Shown here: piece by piece, positions 6,391 to 10,907 of the stretch
How positions within the stretch are numbered: the stretch's first letter is position 1
Layout: each line of letters begins with the position of its first letter
From: Pseudomonadota bacterium
GTDB taxonomy: Bacteria > Desulfobacterota > Syntrophia > Syntrophales > UBA5619
Length of the DNA stretch: 10,907 nt
Reading direction: 5' to 3'
Assembly: GCA_018827585.1 (NCBI GenBank)
Contig: JAHJXP010000211.1
Span: forward strand, 1-10,907
Position numbers and translations under genes: made by a program
The notes under the pieces: generated by a model
Told to the model about the DNA's origin: nothing
Database searches by the model: none
The model's input: the letters and a program-made list of their open reading frames with translations, nothing else

Positions 6391-7278
6391 ATGAAAACAG
6401 GCGCAGCGCTCGGTATTATCCTTTTTTCATGTTTATCACTTTTCCCGGCCCAGGTCGCCGCGGACAATCAGACCCTCTACGAAGGCGACTCCATTTACCA
6501 CCACATCACCGTCAACCAGAACAGGACGGAGCGGTGCATGATCTTCGGCCGCCAGCGCGACCTGCGCCAGACCTGCATCGACTTCGCCCGACCCGATCAT
6601 TCCGTCTTCGAATACACGGCAATGATGTTTGCCGCTTTCCTTTTCCGGCCGGACGCAAAGAGCGTCTGCCTCATCGGCCTGGGCGGGGGCTACGTCCCCG
6701 GCGTCTTCCGGAGGCATCTCCCCTCCGTCCGGCTCCAGATTGTCGAGGTGGATCCCCTCGTGGAGAAGCTCGCCAGGCAGTACTTCGCCTTCAGCGTCCC
6801 GCCCGGGCAGACGCTCGCCATCGACGACGGCCGCCAGTTCCTCAAGAAAAGCCGGGAGCGATACGATCAGATCTGGCTGGACGCCTTCAACTCCGACTAC
6901 ATCCCGGCCCATATGACGACAAAAGAATTTCTCTCGCTGGTTAAGGCGAGGCTCACGGAGGGGGGGATCGTCATCCAGAACCTCTTTTTGGGGAACCGCC
7001 TCTACGACGCCCAGCTCGCGACCTTCCGCACCGTCTTCGCGAAGGTCTTCGTCTTCGAGGGACAACAAAGCGCGAGCGCAATCATCGTCGCTACGGAGAA
7101 TCCCGCCGTCGAGCCCGCGGGACTCCGAAAACAGGCCCTGGCGTGGGGAGGAAGGATCGGCGGGATCGACCTCATAGCGGAGACTGCCAAATGCAAGGTC
7201 CCGCCGCTCTCGAGCAAGGCCCCGGTTCTGACGGACGACTTCAATCCGGCGAACCTCCTGCTCATGCAGAAGAAATAG
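6391..7278 (+). CDS. Exported spermidine-synthase-like (aminopropyltransferase-fold) protein
   Basis: A 295-residue protein with a predicted signal peptide (Lys2, hydrophobic core 5-20, likely cleavage after 'VAA' at 22-24). Cys14 in 'LFSC' is a weak lipobox alternative. The rest has the class I methyltransferase/spermidine synthase fold: 'IGLGGGYVPG' at 95-104 (the nucleoside-binding loop), 'VEVDP' at 118-122, 'IDDGRQF' at 144-150, and 'YDQIWLDAFNSDYIP' at 158-172. 'TDDFNPANLL' near 281-290 is typical of the fused MFS/spermidine-synthase family. The usual enzyme moves an aminopropyl group from decarboxylated SAM, which is a cytoplasmic reaction, so an exported version probably does something else or is anchored. 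The ATG at 6391 has AAGGAG four bases upstream. The stop codon overlaps the ribosome-binding site of the membrane-protein gene, so the two are co-translated neighbours. Confidence 0.8.
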   Translation: MKTGAALGIILFSCLSLFPAQVAADNQTLYEGDSIYHHITVNQNRTERCMIFGRQRDLRQTCIDFARPDHSVFEYTAMMFAAFLFRPDAKSVCLIGLGGGYVPGVFRRHLPSVRLQIVEVDPLVEKLARQYFAFSVPPGQTLAIDDGRQFLKKSRERYDQIWLDAFNSDYIPAHMTTKEFLSLVKARLTEGGIVIQNLFLGNRLYDAQLATFRTVFAKVFVFEGQQSASAIIVATENPAVEPAGLRKQALAWGGRIGGIDLIAETAKCKVPPLSSKAPVLTDDFNPANLLLMQKK

Positions 7279-7289
7279 GAGGAATTTGC

Positions 7290-7898
7290 ATGCAGATCGT
7301 TTACTGGGTCTTCATCCTGCTGCTGGTTTCGTTCGGCGCGGTGGTGATGGGGTTGGAGATCCTCTCGTCGAACCTGATGTCCCCCTATTTCGGGGGGTCC
7401 ATCTACATCTGGGGAAGCATCATCAGCTCGTTCATGGTCCATTTCTCCGTCGGCTACGTCCTGGGCGGACATCTCTCGCAAAGGCATCCCCGGATCTCTG
7501 TCCTGGCGGCCTTTCTCGTTGCGGCCTCCCTCTGGGTGCTGATGATACCGGCGATGTACAAGCCCGTCTGCGAATTCATCTCCGAGGAAATCGCCGATGT
7601 GCGCCTGGGCTCGCTGATCGCGATGAACGCGATCTTCTTCGTGCCGATCTCGATCATGGCGATGGTCTCCCCTTACATCATCGGGATCATGGCCGCATGG
7701 AGGCGGCAGTCGGGCTTTACCGCCGGCATGGTCCTTTTCATCTCCACCGTCGGCTCCTTTGTCGGGACCAACGCCACGGCCTTCTACCTGATCGGCATCT
7801 TCCCCGTCTCCCGGATCATCGTCGGCCTGGGGATCATCTGCCTGGCCGTCTCCCTGACCGTCCTTCTCCTGCGCATTGACCGCCGCATTAAATGGTGA
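7290..7898 (+). CDS. Six-helix membrane protein resembling the membrane domain of fused MFS/spermidine synthases
   Basis: A 202-residue hydrophobic protein with about six transmembrane segments (4-24, 39-61, 69-89, 106-136, 143-169, 174-195). The first part, 'GLEILSSNLMSPYFGGS' (21-37) then 'IYIWGSIISSFM', matches the conserved opening of integral-membrane spermidine-synthase-like proteins, in which a Glu in helix 1 and the 'PYFG' loop are characteristic. In those proteins the membrane part precedes the synthase domain in one chain; here the synthase-like gene comes first and is separate. ATG 7290 follows AGGAGG with seven bases of spacing and lies 11 bases after the previous stop; a longer in-frame reading from 7143 runs through the previous gene and was rejected. 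The last 11 bases overlap the end of the convergent minus-strand gene. Inference: it is a membrane partner of the exported synthase-like protein. Confidence 0.8.
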   Translation: MQIVYWVFILLLVSFGAVVMGLEILSSNLMSPYFGGSIYIWGSIISSFMVHFSVGYVLGGHLSQRHPRISVLAAFLVAASLWVLMIPAMYKPVCEFISEEIADVRLGSLIAMNAIFFVPISIMAMVSPYIIGIMAAWRRQSGFTAGMVLFISTVGSFVGTNATAFYLIGIFPVSRIIVGLGIICLAVSLTVLLLRIDRRIKW

Positions 7899-8628
7899 AG
7901 CGCCAGGCGCAGAACCACTGCTCGGGGTGATCGTCGGGAGGGCAGGCGATGCACTCCGTCCGGATGCGGGGATCGATCGTTTCGGCGAACGAGCGGTACT
8001 CGACGAGCCCTCCCGACTTGCAGGGATAATCGGCCAGCCCCTTTCTCTTCCGCGCCGCCTGGACCCGGCAGTCGTTCATCATAAAGACGAGGCCCTCCGG
8101 GCCCTCCTCACGGATGGTCTGCACGTTGATCCCGGCGTAGAGGCGGAAGCCGAGCGCCCGCTTCAGGCCGGGTAGACCCGCCATCTCCGGGAGACCGAGA
8201 AATCTCTTGATCGACCAGGCCTCGACGGGGGAAAACCGCGCCCAACAGGAGTCGTTGCAGCGCTTGGCGTCCCAGATCCCGTCTCTCTCCTCGACCGCCT
8301 GGAACCAGATCCCGTCGCCGGCCAGCCAGTTCCGCCCCAGGTCCCCGAGCAGGCGGAGGAGCTCCTCCCGCGGCAGCGCCAGGAGCGCCTTCGGCACGCC
8401 CTTTTCCATTTCGAAGCCGAAGGCCTCGGAGAGCCGCTTCATCTGGACGGCATAGCTCTTCTCCCAGGCGGCCCCGAGGATCTCGAGGGCCTTGGCCATC
8501 CCCATCTGATGCTCCACTTCGCGAAACCAGAGGGTGTGGTGAACGACCGTCCGGTGCAGGAAATCTACCGCAAGGCGGGCCAGCTCCTCCCGACCAAGTT
8601 CATCCGGTCTCTCCGTCGCCTTGTCCAT
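7888..8628 (-). CDS. Cysteine-rich conserved hypothetical protein (DUF6125-like)
   Basis: A 246-residue soluble protein. It has an alpha-helical N-terminal half ('HRTVVHHTLWFREVEHQMG', 25-43) and a C-terminal half with seven Cys at 124, 128, 187, 203, 226, 229 and 240. Key stretches are 'RCNDSCWARFSP' (123-134), 'MNDCRVQAARKRKGL' (184-198), 'YPCKSGGLVEY' (201-211) and 'ECIACPPDDHPEQWFCAWRF' (225-244). I believe this is the DUF6125 family, but that is from memory. The paired CxxxC and CxxC motifs suggest a bound metal or metal cluster; this is inference, and no enzyme activity is known to me. ATG 8628 has AAGGAG 7-8 bases upstream. An in-frame extension to 8751 would translate a hairpin repeat and was rejected. 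It lies downstream of the DUF3783-like gene on the same strand and converges with the membrane-protein gene, overlapping it by 11 bases. Confidence 0.75.
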   Translation of the reverse strand: MDKATERPDELGREELARLAVDFLHRTVVHHTLWFREVEHQMGMAKALEILGAAWEKSYAVQMKRLSEAFGFEMEKGVPKALLALPREELLRLLGDLGRNWLAGDGIWFQAVEERDGIWDAKRCNDSCWARFSPVEAWSIKRFLGLPEMAGLPGLKRALGFRLYAGINVQTIREEGPEGLVFMMNDCRVQAARKRKGLADYPCKSGGLVEYRSFAETIDPRIRTECIACPPDDHPEQWFCAWRFTI

Positions 8629-8704
8629 CCTTCTTCTCCTTTCCGGAAAACATCTCTCAAGACCTTTCGCGGAATCATCGCCGCATCGCCATTCCTGCGG
8701 AAGC

Positions 8705-8761
8705 GGGAATCCAGCCAAGGCTCCATGGATTCCCACGCCCGTCCCGGACATCGATCCGGGA
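8705..8761. repeat. Intergenic double-hairpin (GGGAATCCA/TGGATTCCC type)
   Basis: Between the DUF3783-like and DUF6125-like genes, GGGAATCCA (8705-8713) pairs with TGGATTCCC (8726-8734) around a 12-base loop. TCCCGGA (8742-8748) pairs with TCCGGGA (8755-8761) around a 6-base loop. The 'ATTCCTGCGGAAGCGGGAAT' stretch just before (8691-8710) resembles the dispersed 'ATTCCCGC...GCGGGAATCCA' repeats seen in many proteobacteria. It could attenuate transcription or protect mRNA ends. Only one copy is in the window. Confidence 0.6.
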
Positions 8762-8779
8762 TTTGCGGCGCCCCCTGTT

Positions 8780-9151
8780 TCAGGGCGTCTGCCCGGTCCA
8801 GTTCCGGTGTTCCGCGGTGAGGTGTTCGATCAGCTTTCGCAGCGGCAGGTTCTGATTCTGGTTGGTCAGCGTGCAGAAGATGGGCCGCTTCAGGCCGCCG
8901 TCCCCGGGGAAGCCCTCCAGGACCATGTGGATCTGCACCTCCGAAAAGCCGATAAACACGAGGACCTTGGTCTCTTCCTCCTCGAAGCGGTCCTCCGGTT
9001 TCTTGCGGAGGATGTCGATGATCCTGGCGTCGTCTTTGGGCGAGGCGCTGACCATGATCACGTAGGCGTCGAGAGTCCCGTCCAGAAAGGTCTTGATGGT
9101 CCGGGCGTCATTGCTGTCATAGCCGCAGATCAGCACTCTCACCGATTGCAT
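8780..9151 (-). CDS. Small conserved protein, DUF3783-like
   Basis: A 123-residue soluble alpha/beta protein. The N-terminal half ('VRVLICGYDSNDARTIKTF', 4-22) looks like an open beta-alpha unit. The C-terminal half (about 63-117: 'VLVFIGFSEVQIHMVLEGF', then 'RPIFCTLTNQNQNLPLRKLIEHL') fits DUF3783, in which a 'GFxxxE/Q' strand-helix is followed by 'T..N.N..L..L..L..E'. No catalytic motif is visible and the function is unknown. The ATG at 9151 has AAGGAGAT six bases upstream. The palindromic element copy 2 begins 22 bases upstream of this start, so it lies in or next to the promoter region. The gene may be transcribed with the DUF6125-like gene 151 bases further on, but the hairpins between them could separate the two. 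Confidence 0.7.
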   Translation of the reverse strand: MQSVRVLICGYDSNDARTIKTFLDGTLDAYVIMVSASPKDDARIIDILRKKPEDRFEEEETKVLVFIGFSEVQIHMVLEGFPGDGGLKRPIFCTLTNQNQNLPLRKLIEHLTAEHRNWTGQTP

Positions 9152-9172
9152 GAATTATCTCCTTCCGAAAAC

Positions 9173-9260
9173 TGACGACTTCGTAAAAAGTCGCAAATCC
9201 CCCTCCCCTTAGTCCCCTCCCGCCGGGGGAGGGGAAGATTTACTTTTTGCGAGGTCGTCA
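9173..9260. repeat. MITE/REP-like palindromic element, copy 2
   Basis: This 88-bp imperfect palindrome has 19-base arms, TGACGACTTCGTAAAAAGT on the left and TGACGACCTCGCAAAAAGT on the right (read inward), matching at 17 of 19. The centre is again CCCCTCCCGCC followed by GGGGGAGGGG. It has the same architecture and closely similar sequence to the copy at 5582-5674. It sits between divergent genes, upstream of both the DUF3783-like gene and the mutase. Confidence 0.8.
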
Positions 9261-9283
9261 AGTTTAAAAGCCCTCTGTTTCCC

Positions 9284-9377
9284 ATAAGTGGTTTTTAGAC
9301 CGGGCGACCGGTGATTTCAAGTAAAATTCGCCAAGAAACGATCTTCCCTGCACAAATAAAGCTCTCGCACCACTTAT
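9284..9377. repeat. 9-base inverted repeat ATAAGTGGT / ACCACTTAT
   Basis: A perfect 9-base pair of arms lies at 9284-9292 and 9369-9377, separated by 76 bases, upstream of the mutase. It could be two half-sites for a regulator or the ends of a decayed small element. The arms are short enough that chance is possible. Confidence 0.35.
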
Positions 9378-9431
9378 TTCGAGGGCGGCGGGATCGGCGT
9401 CCCTAATGCCCTTGGGCAAAGGCGATATTTC

Positions 9432-9461
9432 TTGACAAAGGGCGCCGGTTGAGGATAGGGA
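9432..9461 (+). promoter_or_regulatory. Possible promoter for the mutase gene
   Basis: A perfect TTGACA (9432-9437) lies about 130 bases upstream of the GTG start. The matching -10 is weak: GATAGG with spacing 16 or TAGGGA with spacing 18. Only the -35 is convincing. Confidence 0.3.
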
Positions 9462-9566
9462 TAGTCCGCTCCATCACGCCTCGGGATTCGGCGCGGCCGC
9501 GCGACATGACTTCCCGGTCGCTCAACTTGGAATAAATCCTGCGCGGAAAGGTGGTGAAGGGTAAAA

Positions 9567-10907
9567 GTGTATTTCTCGAAAGAAACTCTCAATCAATCCG
9601 CAGGGCTCACCGCAAAGTGGGAAGATGAGGTACGCCGGTCCGTCACGGCGATTCCCGATCAGAAGGCCCGCTGGTCCACCGTCTCCGACCTGGAAATCAA
9701 ACGGCTCTACACCCCCGAAGACATCGCGCAGATGGATTTTGCCCGGGACATCGGCGCCCCCGGCGAGTTTCCCTTCCTCCGCGGGAATCAGACCACCGGC
9801 TACCGCGGCCGTTACTGGACATTCCGGATGTTCGCCGGCATGGGAAGCGCAAAGGACACCAACGCCCGCTGGCGGATGCTGCTTAAGGAAGGCAATGCAG
9901 GCCTCAGCACCGCCTTCGATTTCCCGACGCTCATGGGCTACGACAGCGACTCCCCGAAGGCGCGCGGCGAGTGCGGCCGCTGCGGCGTCGCGATCGACAC
10001 CCTCGATGATTTCCTGACCCTGATGGAGGGGATCCCGATGGACCAGGTGACGACCTCCATGACGATCAATCCCCCTGCGACCGCCCTGTGGGCCCTGTAC
10101 TGCGCGGCGGCTGAGATCAAGGGGGTCCCGCTCGCGAAGATCGGCGGGACGATCCAGAACGACATGCTCAAGGAGTTCATCGCCCAGAAGACCTTCATGT
10201 GCCCGCCGGAACCATCGGTCCGCCTGATCAGCGACACCGTCGAATTCGGGACGAAGCACGTCCCGAACTGGAACACGATCAGCATCAGCGGCTACCACAT
10301 CCGCGAGGCGGGATCCACGGCCGTCCAGGAGCTGGCCTTCACGCTCCGCGACGGGATCGAATACGTGGAGGACATCATCCGCCGCAAAGGGCTCGACGTC
10401 GACGAGTTCGCCCCGCGGCTGTCCTTCTTCTTCAACGCCCACATCGACTTCTTCGAGGAGATCTGCAAGATGCGGGCGGCCCGGAGGATCTGGGCCAAGG
10501 TCATGCGCGACCGCTTCAAGGCGAAAAATCCCCGCTCCTGGTGGCTGCGCTTCCACACCCAGACGGCGGGGTGCTCGCTGACCGCCCAGCAACCATACAA
10601 CAACGTCGTCAGGACGGCGGTGGAGGCCCTGGCCGCGGTCCTCGGCGGCACCCAGTCGCTCCATACCAATTCCCTCGACGAGGTCCTCTGCCTGCCCTCC
10701 GACCATGCGGTCGAGATCGCCCTCAGGACGCAGCAGATTCTGGCCGAGGAGACCGGTGTCGCCAACACGATCGACCCCCTGGCCGGCTCTTATTTCGTGG
10801 AGGCACTGACCAACAAAATGGAAGAGGGGGCCTGGGAGTACATCGAAAAGATCGACGCGATGGGGGGGATGATCGCCGCCATCGACAAGGGGTTTCCCCA
10901 GATGGAA
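9567..10907 (+). CDS. Coenzyme-B12-dependent acyl-CoA mutase large subunit (methylmalonyl-/isobutyryl-CoA mutase family), N-terminal part
   Basis: 447 codons are visible and the gene runs off the window; they cover most of the substrate-binding TIM barrel. Family motifs include 'FLRGNQTTGYRGRYWT' (70-85), 'GLSTAFDFPTLMGYDSD' (112-128), 'TTSMTI' (162-167), 'GTIQND' (194-199), 'SGYHIREAG' (241-249), 'HTQTAGCSLTAQQPYNNVVR' (330-349) and 'QSLHTNSLDE' (363-372). Compared with Propionibacterium methylmalonyl-CoA mutase, Tyr89 is kept (here Tyr79), as are Gln197 and His244, but Arg207, which holds the substrate carboxylate, is Gln207. Isobutyryl-CoA mutase also has Gln there. The enzyme rearranges a carbon skeleton by a radical mechanism; the substrate is uncertain. 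GTG 9567 is the first start after an in-frame TGA at 9555, with AAGG six bases upstream. The B12-binding domain or subunit is expected downstream. Confidence 0.9.
   Translation, partial: MYFSKETLNQSAGLTAKWEDEVRRSVTAIPDQKARWSTVSDLEIKRLYTPEDIAQMDFARDIGAPGEFPFLRGNQTTGYRGRYWTFRMFAGMGSAKDTNARWRMLLKEGNAGLSTAFDFPTLMGYDSDSPKARGECGRCGVAIDTLDDFLTLMEGIPMDQVTTSMTINPPATALWALYCAAAEIKGVPLAKIGGTIQNDMLKEFIAQKTFMCPPEPSVRLISDTVEFGTKHVPNWNTISISGYHIREAGSTAVQELAFTLRDGIEYVEDIIRRKGLDVDEFAPRLSFFFNAHIDFFEEICKMRAARRIWAKVMRDRFKAKNPRSWWLRFHTQTAGCSLTAQQPYNNVVRTAVEALAAVLGGTQSLHTNSLDEVLCLPSDHAVEIALRTQQILAEETGVANTIDPLAGSYFVEALTNKMEEGAWEYIEKIDAMGGMIAAIDKGFPQME

Larger units (their letters stand above)
9261..9566. other. 306-base intergenic region upstream of the mutase
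   Basis: No credible gene is present. A 72-residue open frame on the minus strand (9374-9592) has no recognisable features and overlaps the mutase start. The region holds the inverted repeat at 9284-9377 and a possible promoter at 9432-9461. I looked for the conserved boxes of a cobalamin riboswitch, which would be plausible before a B12-dependent enzyme, and did not see them. Confidence 0.6.

Noticed and set aside
8629..8751. N-terminal extension of the DUF6125-like protein
   Set aside because: The extra 41 residues would be translated from the hairpin repeat. ATG 8628 has a good ribosome-binding site and begins the conserved-looking part.
5582..9260. CRISPR repeats
   Set aside because: The two repeat copies are 3.5 kb apart with genes between them and have no regular spacers or cas genes.
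9261..9566. Cobalamin riboswitch before the B12-dependent mutase
   Set aside because: I did not find the conserved B12-box sequence or a recognisable core in this gap.
9374..9592. 72-residue open frame on the minus strand in the gap before the mutase
   Set aside because: No ribosome-binding site or recognisable composition, and it overlaps the mutase start.
9522..10706. 394-residue open frame on the minus strand
   Set aside because: It is antisense to the mutase, whose plus-strand frame carries many conserved family motifs. The minus-strand translation is Asp/Arg/Gly-rich and matches nothing.

Overview
The window looks like chromosomal DNA from a high-GC Gram-negative anaerobe, most likely a deltaproteobacterium (Desulfobacterota), possibly a Syntrophus- or Smithella-like Syntrophales member. 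This is inferred from the B12-dependent acyl-CoA mutase, the DUF3783-like and DUF6125-like small proteins, the NEW3-domain/ABC pair and dispersed palindromic repeats. No rRNA or tRNA gene, CRISPR array, phage gene or transposase was seen, so species assignment is not possible from this window.

Layout. (1) Positions 1-1266, minus strand: the first codons of an ABC transporter ATPase, preceded by an exported NEW3-domain protein with one C-terminal membrane anchor. (2) 1328-2107, minus: a divergent short-chain dehydrogenase lacking the usual Tyr-x3-Lys pair. (3) 2223-6220, minus: three genes tied to peptidoglycan. They are an M15-type peptidase, a SpoIID/LytB-type lytic transglycosylase, and a 653-residue fusion of a sugar-1-phosphate nucleotidyltransferase (MurU-like) with an APH-fold sugar kinase (AmgK-like). 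(4) 6391-7898, plus: an exported spermidine-synthase-like protein followed by a six-helix membrane protein. Together they look like a split form of the fused MFS/spermidine-synthase family. (5) 7888-9151, minus: a cysteine-rich DUF6125-like protein and a DUF3783-like protein. (6) 9567 to the end, plus: the N-terminal 447 codons of a coenzyme-B12-dependent acyl-CoA mutase large subunit, running off the window.

How the genes may work together. Section 3 could form a peptidoglycan turnover and salvage unit: the peptidase and transglycosylase release muropeptide sugars, and the fusion re-activates a sugar as its 1-phosphate and then its nucleotide sugar. Both hydrolases lack signal peptides. Section 4 pairs a predicted extracytoplasmic aminopropyltransferase-fold protein with a membrane partner. 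The mutase keeps the Tyr of methylmalonyl-CoA mutases but has Gln at the position of the carboxylate-binding Arg207, so its substrate may not be methylmalonyl-CoA.

Repeats. Two copies of a ~90-bp palindromic, MITE/REP-like element lie at 5582-5674 and 9173-9260. Hairpins of a different type lie at 8705-8761.
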